DNA of 64,000 nt from Pseudovibrio flavus (GTDB lineage: Bacteria; Pseudomonadota; Alphaproteobacteria; Rhizobiales; Stappiaceae). Within the stretch, counting starts at the first letter, position 1. Each line of letters begins with the position of its first letter. Shown one piece after another: positions 42,592 to 51,705 of this stretch. The position numbers were made by a program, and so were the translations under genes. The stretch covers positions 91,738 through 155,737 of the forward strand of contig NZ_SMMA01000059.1 of NCBI RefSeq assembly GCF_009711345.1, in the 5' to 3' direction. Under the pieces are notes generated by a model. The model saw only the letters and a list, made by a program, of their open reading frames with translations. It was not told the DNA's origin and searched no databases.

Positions 42592-43560
42592 TTATGTGCG
42601 CTCCTTAACGTAAGGAATACCGGAGGCTTTTGGCGGAATTGCGCGACCGATGAACCCTGCAAGCAAAACAACCGTCAAAACATAAGGCAGAGCTTGGAAA
42701 ACCTGTACTGGTACTTCTCCGATGCCCGGAATTTCCTGTCCCTGCATGCGGATAGCCAGAGCATCAAGGAAACCGAAGAGCAGGCAGGTAAACATAGCGC
42801 TTACCGGGCGCCATTTGGCGAAGATAAGCGCTGCAAGGGCGATAAAGCCTTTACCTGCACTCATGTCCTTAATGAAACCGGCTGATTGGGCAATCGCAAG
42901 ATAGGTACCGGCAAAGCCGCAAAGAACACCGCACAGAATAACCGCACGGTAACGCAGCCAAGTAACGGAGATACCCGCCGTATCGACCGCAGCAGGGCTT
43001 TCACCCACTGCACGCAGGCGCAGGCCAAAGCGGGTGCGGAACACAATCCACCACGTCAGCGGCACCATAACGAATGACAGGTACACCAGCAGGTTATGGC
43101 CGGAAATGAGGTCGTGATAAATCGGCCCAACAAACGGAACATCCTGCAAGGCTTCCGCAAATGGCAGAGTTATGTCGTCAAAACGGGCCGAGATTGCAAG
43201 CTGCGGTGTTCGTCCACCTTGGTTGAACCACGCCTGCCCCAACAGAACCGTAAGGCCCGCTGCAAGGAAGTTGATCGCCACACCTGCAACCACCTGATTG
43301 CCGCGCTGGGTGATAGATGCATAACCGTGAATAATCGCCAGCATAACGGAAACGATAATACCGGCCAGCAAGCCCATCCATGGACTGCCTGTCATGTAAG
43401 CGGCGGCACCTGCAGCGAAGGCTGCACCCAGCATCTTCCCTTCCAGACCGATATCTACGATACCGGAACGCTCGGAGAAAAGGCCGGCCAAACATGCAAA
43501 CAGCAGCGGCGTTGATAGACGGAGCGTACTATCGAGAATGAGGATGATATCTTCAAACAT
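42592..43560 (-). CDS. Nucleoside ABC transporter permease (second permease)
   Basis: A 322-residue membrane protein of the branched-chain/BMP permease family (NupQ/YufQ-like). It has about nine hydrophobic segments; STPLLFACLAGLFSERSGIVDIGLEGKMLGAAFAAG near the start is the family signature, and YASITQRGNQVVAGVAINFLA and RAVGESPAAVDTAGISV follow, the EAA-like loop for the ATPase. With the permease at 43573 it forms the channel for nucleosides. It is 12 bases from the first permease. Confidence 0.92.
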   Translation of the reverse strand: MFEDIILILDSTLRLSTPLLFACLAGLFSERSGIVDIGLEGKMLGAAFAAGAAAYMTGSPWMGLLAGIIVSVMLAIIHGYASITQRGNQVVAGVAINFLAAGLTVLLGQAWFNQGGRTPQLAISARFDDITLPFAEALQDVPFVGPIYHDLISGHNLLVYLSFVMVPLTWWIVFRTRFGLRLRAVGESPAAVDTAGISVTWLRYRAVILCGVLCGFAGTYLAIAQSAGFIKDMSAGKGFIALAALIFAKWRPVSAMFTCLLFGFLDALAIRMQGQEIPGIGEVPVQVFQALPYVLTVVLLAGFIGRAIPPKASGIPYVKERT

Positions 43561-43572
43561 TGTCGTGCCCCC

Positions 43573-44673
43573 TTATGCCGCAGCTTCGTCTGAGAAACGG
43601 TTGAAGAAGGCAACAACTGCCGGACGGAAGAGGTTTTCCAGAGCGCCTGCGAAGAGGATCACAAGGGCCTGAATAACCACGATCATGTCGCGGGTAATTG
43701 CCGGAATTTCAAAGGCAAGTTCTGCACCGCCCTGATAGAGCGAGCCAAACAAAATGGACGCCAGAATGATGCCTATCGGATGCCCGCGGCCCATGAGAGC
43801 CACCGCGATACCCACGAAGCCGTAGCCGGCGGTAAAGTCGAGCAACAGACGGTTCTGGGAGCCCATGACCTCGTTCATACCCATGAGACCTGCAAGGCCG
43901 CCAGAGATGAGCATGGTGATGACGGTGATGCGAACAGGCGAGATGCCAGCATAAACGGAAGCGGTTGGGTTGGCGCCAAAAGCGCGGATCTCGTAGCCCA
44001 GTTTAGAGCGCCAGATGAGGTACCAAACGAGCACACAAACGATAAGCGCAAGGAAGAACGACAGGTTGACCGGTGACTGCCCAAGGTCCAGCGACGGCCA
44101 GATGTTACGGAGCAGCGGAAGCTGACCGCCCTCTGTGAACGTTCTGGTGGATGGCTGCATGGAGCCTTGCGGACGCAGAACGTTAGAGAGCAGGTACACC
44201 ATCAGCGTGGTTGCGATGAAGTTGAACATAATCGTTGTGATAACGATATGCGAACCGCGCTTAGCTTGCAGATATGCAGGAATAAGAGCCCATGCCGCGC
44301 CAAAGGTCGCGCCGCCAACGATGGCGAACAGGCCGGTTATGTACCACGGAACATAGGCATCAAAAGCAAGACAGGCCACAGCGATACCAAGACCGCCGAT
44401 GTAAGCCTGACCTTCACCACCGATGTTAAACAGACCCGCATGGAATGCGACCGCAACAGCCAAACCGGTGAAGATGAAGTTTGTGGTGTAGAACAAGGTA
44501 AAACCAACGCCCTCACCATAGCCCCACGAGCCAAACAGCATCCACTTTACTGCCTCGAACGGGTCCTCACCAATGAGAACAACAACAAGGCCCGAGACGG
44601 CAAATGCAGCTATCAGATTAAGGGCCGGTAGCAGTCCGTAATCGACCCACTTAGGAAGTTGCCCCTTTGTCAT
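43573..44673 (-). CDS. Nucleoside ABC transporter permease (first permease)
   Basis: A 366-residue permease (NupP/YufP-like) from the ATG at 44673, with GGGGAG nine bases upstream. It has about ten membrane segments with TGLAVAVAFHAGLFNIGGEGQ (family signature), RGSHIVITTIMFNFIATTLMVYL, and the ATPase-contact loop EIRAFGANPTASVYAGISP. It pairs with the shorter permease downstream and the ATPase upstream. An upstream extension to 44739 is in frame but lacks a ribosome site. Confidence 0.92.
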   Translation of the reverse strand: MTKGQLPKWVDYGLLPALNLIAAFAVSGLVVVLIGEDPFEAVKWMLFGSWGYGEGVGFTLFYTTNFIFTGLAVAVAFHAGLFNIGGEGQAYIGGLGIAVACLAFDAYVPWYITGLFAIVGGATFGAAWALIPAYLQAKRGSHIVITTIMFNFIATTLMVYLLSNVLRPQGSMQPSTRTFTEGGQLPLLRNIWPSLDLGQSPVNLSFFLALIVCVLVWYLIWRSKLGYEIRAFGANPTASVYAGISPVRITVITMLISGGLAGLMGMNEVMGSQNRLLLDFTAGYGFVGIAVALMGRGHPIGIILASILFGSLYQGGAELAFEIPAITRDMIVVIQALVILFAGALENLFRPAVVAFFNRFSDEAAA

Positions 44674-44767
44674 CCCAATAGCTCCCCTGATGACGCTTTG
44701 CGTCCCTTGGCTTGCAGGCACCCGTACGGCGCTGCCCAATATTCTTTTTTAGAAAACAGCTTCAAGA

Positions 44768-46306
44768 TCACGCCGCATGCTCCTCGTTAACACCGGCCAT
44801 CAAGAGACCCAGTTCACCTTCGGAAGCATCTGCGCCGCGCTCGCCAACAACCTGACCGTCAAACATCACGATGATGCGGTCGGAAAGGGAGCGGATTTCG
44901 TCCAACTCAACGGACACCAGAAGCACAGCCTTGCCAGCATCACGCATTTCGATGATGCGCTTATGGATGTACTCGATAGCACCGATATCAACGCCGCGGG
45001 TCGGCTGACCGACGAGCAGTACGTCAGGGTCACGCTCGATTTCACGCGCCAGAACAATTTTCTGCTGGTTACCGCCGGAGAACTTGGCGGCTTTCAGATC
45101 AGGGTTCGGCGGACGGATATCGTATTTCTGGATGCGATGTTCGGCTTCAGAGCGGATCGCTTTCAGGTCAAGAAACCAGCCTTTTGAGTACTCCGGCTCG
45201 CGGTGATAACCCAAAATAGAGTTCTCATATTCTGCAAAGCTGGTGACAAGGCCCATGCGGTGACGGTCTTCCGGCACATGGCTCATGCCCATCTGGCGCA
45301 TCTGGCCGGCATTGTGTGAATGGCTGAGGTCAACATGATCACCAGCAAGGTCCATGGTGCCTGTCTGGGCACGGCGAATACCGGAAATTGCCTCCAGCAA
45401 CTCCGACTGACCATTGCCGGAAACGCCCGCAATGCCGAGAATTTCACCAGCGCGCACTTCAAAATTAACGTCTTTCACGCGCATCACGCCGCGCTCGTCT
45501 TTGACGTTGAGATTTTCCACTCGCAGTAGCACTTCGCCCGGTTCCGCAGGCTTTTTGTCTACTTCCAGCAGAACGCTGCGGCCAACCATAAGCTCGGCAA
45601 GTTCTGCCATGGACGTATCAGCTGTCTTGAGAGAGGAGACCATCTCACCACGGCGCATGACGGATACCGCGTCGGTCACGTCCATAATCTCACGCAGCTT
45701 ATGGGTGATCAGCAGAACCGTTTTACCCTGATCGCGCAGCACGCGAAGGATGCGGAAAAGGTGATCCGCTTCAGCCGGTGTCAAAACACCAGTAGGTTCG
45801 TCCAGAATGAGAATATCGGCACCACGATAGAGCGCTTTGAGAATTTCCACGCGCTGCTGGAGACCAACGGACAGCTCGCCCACTACAGCGTCCGGATCAA
45901 CCTTCATATCGTATTCGTCAGCAAGGCGTTTTAGCTCGGTGCGGGCTTGGTCGATGCCTTTGTTGAGCATCGCGCCGCCTTCTGCGCCCAGCATTACGTT
46001 CTCTACCACGGTGAACGGATCAACCAGCATGAAGTGCTGGTGCACCATACCGATGCCGAGTTCGATGGCCCGCTTGGAATCTGTAATATGGACCGACTTA
46101 CCATCAACGTGAATTTCACCGCTGTCAGCATGATAGAAGCCGTAGAGGATGGACATCAGGGTAGACTTGCCAGCCCCGTTTTCACCGACAATGCCGTGAA
46201 TAGACCCCTTGCCAACACGCAAATTGATGTCCTTGTTTGCGTGGACAGGTCCAAAACTTTTGTTGATGCCGCTCAATTCAATGGCAGGCACGCTTTGTTC
46301 CGTCAT
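44768..46306 (-). CDS. Nucleoside ABC transporter ATP-binding protein (two domains)
   Basis: A 512-residue tandem ATPase from the ATG at 46306 ([13 protein letters not shown]). First domain: Walker [13 protein letters not shown], signature [11 protein letters not shown], Walker [10 protein letters not shown]. Second domain: [16 protein letters not shown] (degenerate Walker A without the Lys), [14 protein letters not shown], and [11 protein letters not shown] with Gln in place of Asp-Glu. The asymmetric second site is normal in this sugar/nucleoside class. It energises the two permeases downstream. Confidence 0.95.
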   Translation of the reverse strand: MTEQSVPAIELSGINKSFGPVHANKDINLRVGKGSIHGIVGENGAGKSTLMSILYGFYHADSGEIHVDGKSVHITDSKRAIELGIGMVHQHFMLVDPFTVVENVMLGAEGGAMLNKGIDQARTELKRLADEYDMKVDPDAVVGELSVGLQQRVEILKALYRGADILILDEPTGVLTPAEADHLFRILRVLRDQGKTVLLITHKLREIMDVTDAVSVMRRGEMVSSLKTADTSMAELAELMVGRSVLLEVDKKPAEPGEVLLRVENLNVKDERGVMRVKDVNFEVRAGEILGIAGVSGNGQSELLEAISGIRRAQTGTMDLAGDHVDLSHSHNAGQMRQMGMSHVPEDRHRMGLVTSFAEYENSILGYHREPEYSKGWFLDLKAIRSEAEHRIQKYDIRPPNPDLKAAKFSGGNQQKIVLAREIERDPDVLLVGQPTRGVDIGAIEYIHKRIIEMRDAGKAVLLVSVELDEIRSLSDRIIVMFDGQVVGERGADASEGELGLLMAGVNEEHAA

Positions 46307-46570
46307 AGCCAATTGGCCCTTTTGATCTGTCAGGTCAGAGCACTCACCCCAACCGACACCCGAATGCATTAAGCCGCTACCACTGCCCGCTCCTCACCAG
46401 CGTGGTAACGCTTTCCATCTCCCAAGGTGCACAATGTCTGTGCGGGCTTCAGGCCAATCCGTCCTTTGGCCCCTCCCGTTAAAGCGTCGGCATTTGCTGC
46501 CAATTCTGATTTTTAGTGTAAACGCAAATGCCCGCCGTAATGCAAGAGCGAGCACCGCGTTTTTGCTTAT
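46307..46570 (-). other. Intercistronic gap between BMP gene and ATPase gene, with small hairpins
   Basis: A 264-base gap without a gene. It contains GGCCAA (46452-46457) pairing with TTGGCC (46466-46471), GCACA/TGTGC at 46429-46443, and TACCAC/GTGGTA at 46378-46407. Such hairpins after binding-protein genes often give the binding protein a higher dose than the membrane parts. The assignment is by position only. Confidence 0.4.
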
Positions 46571-47569
46571 TTAGTAGGTGCAGGTTCCATCCTTCATGTA
46601 ATCATGCACCTTGATTTTACCGGAGATGATCTCGGCCTTGGCCTTTTCAACCTTCTCCTTCATTTCCGGTGTGATGAGCTTTTCGTTATATTCATCAAGA
46701 GCATAGGCGACGCCGTTTTCGTTCAAACCCAAAATCTGGACGCCATTTGTCCATTGGTCGTTCTTGGCATCTTCCAATGCACTATCCACCGCAACATCCA
46801 CCGCTTTCACCATGGAGGTGAGCACGGATCCCGGGTGGAGATAGTTCTGGTTAGAATCTACACCGATGCCCAGCTTGCCTTTATCGGCTGCTGCCTGCAG
46901 CACGCCAATACCGGTGGCACCTGCTGCGTGGAACACAACATCAGCCCCTCTTGCGAACTGGGATTCTGCAATTTCACCGCCCTTCACAGGGTCAGTCCAT
47001 GCAGAACCCGTAGTACCGGTCATATTGATGAAGATCTCGGCTTTTGGATCAACGGCCTTTACGCCCTGCTCATAACCGCAGGCGAATTTGCGGATGAGCG
47101 GTATATCCATGCCGCCAATAAAGCCAACTTTTCCGGTTTTGGAGGCCATAGCAGCCAGCATACCGGTGAGATAGGAGCCCTGCTCTTCCTGAAACAGCAC
47201 TGAGCGAACGTTCGGCAGATTGACCTCTGCATCGATAATCGCGAAATCAGTATCTGGAAACTCTTTAGCCACACGCTCAAGAGCACCAGCCTGCGAGAAA
47301 CCAATTGCGATAATCGGGTTCAGGCCGCGACGGGCGAAGTTGCGCATCGCCTGTTCGCTTTGAGAGGCGCTTTGGATTTCAAAATCACGGAAGGCAATGC
47401 CGGTGCGCTCTTGAAAGGTCTTTGCACCGTTGTAGGCTGCTTGGTTGAATGAACGGTCATTGCGACCGCCAAAGTCATAGACAATGCCCGGCTTGATGGT
47501 ATCAGCCACAGCTGCGGTACACATCATGAGACCGAGGAGGGTTGAGCCGATTAGTTTGCGGGATGGCAC
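46571..47569 (-). CDS. BMP family nucleoside-binding protein
   Basis: A 332-residue periplasmic solute-binding protein of the BmpA/PnrA family. GTG start at 47569, with GAAGGA eight bases upstream. The Sec signal ends near TAAVA-DT (about residue 22); the Cys in MMC does not form a good lipobox. Family features: GIVYDFGGRNDRSFNQAAYNGA, IAIGFSQAGALERVAKEFPDTDFAIID, GKVGFIGGMDIPLIRKFACGYEQGV and LGIGVDSNQNYLHPGSVLTSMVK. PnrA-type proteins bind purine nucleosides, which fits the cluster. Confidence 0.93.
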   Translation of the reverse strand: MPSRKLIGSTLLGLMMCTAAVADTIKPGIVYDFGGRNDRSFNQAAYNGAKTFQERTGIAFRDFEIQSASQSEQAMRNFARRGLNPIIAIGFSQAGALERVAKEFPDTDFAIIDAEVNLPNVRSVLFQEEQGSYLTGMLAAMASKTGKVGFIGGMDIPLIRKFACGYEQGVKAVDPKAEIFINMTGTTGSAWTDPVKGGEIAESQFARGADVVFHAAGATGIGVLQAAADKGKLGIGVDSNQNYLHPGSVLTSMVKAVDVAVDSALEDAKNDQWTNGVQILGLNENGVAYALDEYNEKLITPEMKEKVEKAKAEIISGKIKVHDYMKDGTCTY

Positions 47570-47589
47570 TGTGCTTTTCCTTCTTCTAG

Positions 47590-47603
47590 CCCGGTTTTCC
47601 GGG
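47590..47603 (-). other. Short hairpin between regulator and BMP gene
   Basis: CCCGG (47590-47594) and CCGGG (47599-47603) pair over TTTT, just ahead of the BMP ribosome site. On the minus strand the loop is AAAA and no T-run follows, so it is not a terminator. It may tune regulator versus BMP expression. Confidence 0.35.
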
Positions 47604-47621
47604 ACGGGATATTATTAGCAA

Positions 47622-48602
47622 TCAACAAAGCTCCGGCTGGCGGCTCTGTTGCAGTAGTGATGCAAGTTCCTTTGCAATTCCCTCGTCAATAATGAGATCT
47701 GTAATGGCGCCAGTGCGCGTTGCAGCCAAGGTGGCAGTTGCTTTACCTTCCCCGCCCGCAACTGCGATTACTCGCGCCTGCTGGATATCCTTGTAGTGAA
47801 GACCGACGGCCTTTTGGTTCAGGCTGACCGAGGATTCCTTGCCGTTGATATCGACGAAGCGTCCGCAAATATCAGAGCAGGCTGTGCTTTTTGCCAGTTC
47901 CTTACTCTCATCGCGAGAAACCAAGCGGCGCTGGATAAGGTGCCCTTCCTCCTCAACCGAGCCTATACCCACGACAAACAAATCAGCCGAGCGGGCTTTG
48001 GAGAGCAGATCCTGAACTGCCCTTTGCGCTAGGAACGTGTCCCGCTCCTCTGTGCTTTCGGCAAGGTAAGGCACTGGCAGGTAATAAGCCTCCCCGCCCA
48101 CGGTGCTTTGAAGCTGCTGAACAACGTCGTAAGGGTTGGCAGACAATCGGCGGGTTAGTGAGCCGGAAATTGAGATAATTTCCAGATCAGAGCGCTGCAG
48201 GCGAGGCATAGCCTCCACCATCGCCTTCAAAGTGCGGCCCATGCCGACGCCGATGCGGTCCACGGAACCACCGCTAAGAAGGGAATGGAGGTATTGTCCT
48301 GCGAAAGAGGCGACAGACGCAAAAGGCGACTGTTCGCTGCTGGCCGAAACATCTGGCGCAATAAAGCAGTTAGAAATCCCTAGTTCTTGTGCCAGGTGAC
48401 TTTCTAACTCCAGACATTCGTTGGGGCGTGCATCTACATAGAATTTTATTAGGCCCTGCTTCTGGGCCGAGGCGATCAAACGGTGTACCTTAGCAGGCGA
48501 CACGCCAAGACGAGCTGCAATCTCTCCTTGCGTGGAGCGTCCGATGAAAGACATCCATGCTGCTCGCACAGCTAGCGAAGTCGTCCAGTCCTGCTCGCTC
48601 AC
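47622..48602 (-). CDS. SorC/DeoR-type transcriptional regulator of the deo cluster
   Basis: About 326 residues from the GTG at 48602 (GGGGA seven bases upstream); a TTG at 48620 is possible. It has an N-terminal helix-turn-helix, TQGEIAARLGVSPAKVHRLIASA, and a C-terminal sugar-phosphate-isomerase-like effector domain with GVGMGRTLKAMVEAMP and FVVGIGSVEEEGHL. This is the SorC family, to which B. subtilis DeoR belongs; that protein senses deoxyribose 5-phosphate. It heads the importer-salvage operon and has a matching palindrome just upstream, so autoregulation and control of the deo genes are likely. Confidence 0.88.
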   Translation of the reverse strand: MSEQDWTTSLAVRAAWMSFIGRSTQGEIAARLGVSPAKVHRLIASAQKQGLIKFYVDARPNECLELESHLAQELGISNCFIAPDVSASSEQSPFASVASFAGQYLHSLLSGGSVDRIGVGMGRTLKAMVEAMPRLQRSDLEIISISGSLTRRLSANPYDVVQQLQSTVGGEAYYLPVPYLAESTEERDTFLAQRAVQDLLSKARSADLFVVGIGSVEEEGHLIQRRLVSRDESKELAKSTACSDICGRFVDINGKESSVSLNQKAVGLHYKDIQQARVIAVAGGEGKATATLAATRTGAITDLIIDEGIAKELASLLQQSRQPELC

Positions 48603-48641
48603 TCTCTGTCCCCGTTTCAATCACCATGAACATCGGTTGAA

Positions 48642-48658
48642 TTTGAATAAATCTTCAA
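48642..48658 (-). promoter_or_regulatory. Candidate DeoR operator (TTGAA-N6-TTCAA)
   Basis: TTGAA (48643-48647) and TTCAA (48654-48658) form a palindrome with a 6-base spacer, about 40 bases ahead of the regulator start. The geometry matches the ATTGAA-N6-TTCAAT operator I recall for B. subtilis DeoR. Two more half-sites lie close: TTGAA at 48637-48641 and TTCAA at 48616-48620. Confidence 0.55.
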
Positions 48659-49187
48659 CTGATGCAGAATCTTTCACTGATGACAGTTTCATAAACTGGG
48701 AACCTAGGTCAAGTCACTTATAAGGCAAATTACCTGTTACGCCGTTTTGAAGGCTAACTGTCAACACCTATAAAGCGGCGGAGAGAGCACCGACTTAGCT
48801 GCTCCACCCTTGATTGTTTCACCGACAAAGCAAGGTGTTGCCAATCGGCAACCCTTTGGTCAGGAAGATCCTAGCCCGATAGCATTACGGATTATTGATA
48901 ATATCGTTACCCTAAAGAAAATTGTTTTTAAAACCATACATATGGCTAAACATTCAAACAATGAATAGAACACAATTCGTAAATCACTAACAAAATTATA
49001 ATATTTACTATTTCTGAATTTAGAGAATAGAATGTAAATAATTATATCAATCGAGAAGTCTTGAGTTTTTGATAGTCTCGAATCTTCAAGATTACAGAAG
49101 CCTAAAACAAAAACATCTATGCGCTGACAAGCCTAAAAATAATAAGAACTAGGTACGGGGGACTAGCGGAAACCCTGTCCTTGATAA
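48659..49187. other. Long AT-rich intergenic region between the deo regulator and the DUF1194 gene
   Basis: About 530 bases with no supported gene. The right 300 bases are strongly A+T-rich (for example 48940-49050), unlike the rest of the window. It holds GATTATTGATAATATCG-like repeats at about 48890-48905, small repeats such as CTTCAAG/CTTGAG near 49060-49095, and must contain two divergent promoters. I see no RNA gene, riboswitch or terminator in it. Confidence 0.5.
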
Positions 49188-49201
49188 AAGGAGGCCAGCC
49201 C

Positions 49202-50017
49202 ATGCGGTCAAAGTGCACAAAACCCACTGCGTCCCTTTTCCTGTCTGCCACTGCCGGCGCATTTCTTGCCGCTTCAAGCAGCTATGCCAGCGACAAATGG
49301 GCAAACCTGCCCATGCAAAACGAGGTCGATCTGGAGTTGGTGCTTGCGGTCGACATTTCCCAAAGCATGGACCCCGACGAGCAAAAGGTACAGCGCGAGG
49401 GTTACATTGCAGCTCTGACCTCTGATGAAGTTATGGCAGCTGTTAAATATGGCCCCATCGGCCGTATCGCCGTTACCTATCTTGAGTGGGGTGGCAAGGG
49501 CGAGCAGTTTGTGGTTGCCGATTGGGCGGTTATCGACGGTCTGGATTCCGCCGTAGTGTTCGCCAATCAAATTGCGGAGGCCCCTTTGCGCAGGGTACAG
49601 CGTACCTCCATCTCCAGCGCTTTAGCAGCCTCTACAGCTATGGTTTTGCAAAACAATTTTGAAGGCCTGCGCAAGGTGATCGACATTTCCGGCGACGGTC
49701 CTAACAACCAAGGCACTGATGTTACGCAGGCTAGAGATTTGGCCATTTCCAACGGCATTACCATCAACGGCCTTCCCCTAATGCTGAAGATGGAAAGTAT
49801 CTCTTGGCAGTCTATGCTGCATCTCGACAAGTACTATGAGGACTGTGTGATTGGCGGGCCGGGTGCATTCTCCATTCCCGTTAGATCGCAGGAAGCCTTT
49901 GGTGATGCGATTCGAATGAAGCTGGTTCTAGAAATTGCCGGACTGACCCAAGAAAAGCCAAAGGTGGTTCAAGTTGCAGAGGAGCGGCCCAAAATCGCCT
50001 GCTCCTTGTTCAACTAA
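49202..50017 (+). CDS. DUF1194 (von Willebrand factor A-like) exported protein
   Basis: A 271-residue protein from the ATG at 49202, chosen for the strong AGGAGG site seven bases upstream. A Sec signal ends near SSYA-SDKW (about residue 30). The mature part is a DUF1194 domain: VDLELVLAVDISQSMDPDEQKVQREGY has the MIDAS-type D-x-S-x-S with Gln inserted (DISQS), then RRVQRTSISSALAASTAMV and RKVIDISGDGPNNQGTDV. DUF1194 proteins are mostly uncharacterised and periplasmic. The gene stands alone; a G+C-rich hairpin follows. Confidence 0.85.
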   Translation: MRSKCTKPTASLFLSATAGAFLAASSSYASDKWANLPMQNEVDLELVLAVDISQSMDPDEQKVQREGYIAALTSDEVMAAVKYGPIGRIAVTYLEWGGKGEQFVVADWAVIDGLDSAVVFANQIAEAPLRRVQRTSISSALAASTAMVLQNNFEGLRKVIDISGDGPNNQGTDVTQARDLAISNGITINGLPLMLKMESISWQSMLHLDKYYEDCVIGGPGAFSIPVRSQEAFGDAIRMKLVLEIAGLTQEKPKVVQVAEERPKIACSLFN

Positions 50018-50043
50018 CCAAACCCGCGCAACCTCTTACTCTT

Positions 50044-50074
50044 ACAGCGGCTGGCAATCATTGCTGGCCGCTGT
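50044..50074 (+). terminator. Stem-loop after the DUF1194 gene, probable terminator
   Basis: ACAGCGGC (50044-50051) pairs with GCCGCTGT (50067-50074), with an inner GGCAA/TTGC pair. The stem is long and G+C-rich, but only CTCAT follows instead of a T-run, so termination strength is uncertain. Confidence 0.45.
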
Positions 50075-50182
50075 CTCATAAGGTGGCAAGCACCTATGCT
50101 GCGTTTTCGGTCTTTTCAGCAGCGGTTTGAGCCGTTAAACCTGACATCATCATAAGCACTTGTAGAGTGGACCGTACTCCTC

Positions 50183-50602
50183 ATGGAAAAACCTCGCGCA
50201 CTGGCACTAATCGCTCACGATGCAAAAAAAGACGAGATGGTTTCCTTCGTCAGCAAGCACCGCGAAAAGCTGAAAGACTACGACCTTTATGCTACCGGCA
50301 CGACAGGCGGGCGCATTTTGGAAGCTTGTCCTGAGCTAACCGTAACCCGCATGAAGAGCGGTCCCCTTGGCGGCGACCAGCAGATCGGCGGTATGATTGC
50401 TGAAGGTAAACTGGACGGCCTGTTCTTCTTCGTAGACCCGCTAAGCCCGATGCCACACGATGTGGACGTTAAGGCGCTGATGCGTCTTGCGCTTGTTTAT
50501 GACCTGCCAATGGCGCTGAACCGCAGCACCGCAGGTATCATTTTGCGCTCGTCGCGTCTTGCCGGTCTTTCTTCCACGTCCTCTACTCCTGAGGCGTCCT
50601 GA
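50183..50602 (+). CDS. mgsA: Methylglyoxal synthase
   Basis: A 139-residue enzyme turning dihydroxyacetone phosphate into methylglyoxal and phosphate. Motifs: [16 protein letters not shown] (substrate-binding Asp/Lys), [10 protein letters not shown] (phosphate loop), [15 protein letters not shown] (catalytic Asp) and [22 protein letters not shown] (Asp and His). It is slightly shorter at the C-terminus than E. coli MgsA (152). It precedes glk by 27 bases, so both are probably cotranscribed and act at the ends of upper glycolysis. Confidence 0.95.
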   Translation: MEKPRALALIAHDAKKDEMVSFVSKHREKLKDYDLYATGTTGGRILEACPELTVTRMKSGPLGGDQQIGGMIAEGKLDGLFFFVDPLSPMPHDVDVKALMRLALVYDLPMALNRSTAGIILRSSRLAGLSSTSSTPEAS

Positions 50603-50629
50603 CCCCCAACATTCGAGTTTGATTATTCC

Positions 50630-51634
50630 ATGCCTTCGTCCCTCCAATTTCCCGTAGTTATTGCTGATATTGGCGGGACTAATGCCCGTTTTGCCCTTGT
50701 TGAAACACCCGATAGCGAGAGCCTGTCTCTTGGACAGGTTCCCACGGCGGATCACGAGAGCCTGCAGGATGCGGCGAAGGCATGTCTTTCAAACTGGGAT
50801 GGCGCAGCTCCTAGAAGCGCTGTTGTGGCTGTTGCCGGTCCCGTTACCGGCGACATCATTCCGCTGACGAACGCCCATTGGGTGATTGAGCCCCGCTCGG
50901 TGATCGCTGCGCTGGCACTAGACAGCGTTGTCGTACTAAACGATTTCGAAGCGCAGGCACTTGCGCTTCCTTCCCTAGACGGCGCTCATCTGGAACAGCT
51001 TGGGCCGAAGCTTCCCGCAAAAGATGCTAGCAAGTTTGTGCTTGGACCCGGCACTGGCCTAGGTGCAGCGGCAATGGTCCACGCTTGCGGCAAGTGGGTT
51101 CCCACCCCCGGTGAAGGCGGGCATGTAGAACTTGGCCCCGTGAGCGAAGAAGAATACCGCATCTGGCCGTTTATCGAGAAGGAAGGCGGACGCATCGGCG
51201 CGGAGCAAATTCTATGCGGCAGCGGCCTTGTGCGCCTCGCCTCAGCCGTTGCGGCTCAGGCTGGTGCATCGCGTAGCTATGAAGACCCTGCCGATGTACC
51301 CAAAGCTGCAAGCAGCGGTGACGAGATCGCCGAAAAGGCCATGCAGCTCTTCTGCGCCGCATTGGGCCGCGTTGCCGGTGACTTTGCCCTAACCATTCTT
51401 GCTCGCGGCGGCGTTTATCTCGCTGGTGGCATTCCGCCGAAGATTGCTCCGTGGCTCCGCGGCGGTGCGTTTCGTCAGGCATTTGAAGCTAAAGCCCCGC
51501 ATAACGCCATTATGGCCGAGATACCAACCTTCATAGTAACCCATGACAACCCCGCCCTTGAGGGGCTCGCCGCATACGCGCGTAACTCCGAAGGGTATCT
51601 GGTAGACACCACTGGGCGGCGCTGGGTTAAATAA
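50630..51634 (+). CDS. glk: Glucokinase
   Basis: A 334-residue glucokinase of the Glk (non-ROK) family. Motifs: VVIADIGGTNARFALVE (ATP phosphate-1), VVLNDFEAQALALP (catalytic Asp), GPGTGLGAAAMV (phosphate-2) and EGGHVELGPVSEEEYRIW (glucose-binding Glu/His). It makes glucose 6-phosphate from cytosolic glucose. It sits between mgsA and hrpB, all on the plus strand, with gaps of 27 and 71 bases. Confidence 0.95.
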   Translation: MPSSLQFPVVIADIGGTNARFALVETPDSESLSLGQVPTADHESLQDAAKACLSNWDGAAPRSAVVAVAGPVTGDIIPLTNAHWVIEPRSVIAALALDSVVVLNDFEAQALALPSLDGAHLEQLGPKLPAKDASKFVLGPGTGLGAAAMVHACGKWVPTPGEGGHVELGPVSEEEYRIWPFIEKEGGRIGAEQILCGSGLVRLASAVAAQAGASRSYEDPADVPKAASSGDEIAEKAMQLFCAALGRVAGDFALTILARGGVYLAGGIPPKIAPWLRGGAFRQAFEAKAPHNAIMAEIPTFIVTHDNPALEGLAAYARNSEGYLVDTTGRRWVK

Positions 51635-51705
51635 TCACAGGCACTTTTGTGAGGGGCGCGTATTCTGTGCTGCACCTTTTGAAGAATATGCTCTAAAACG
51701 CGCCC

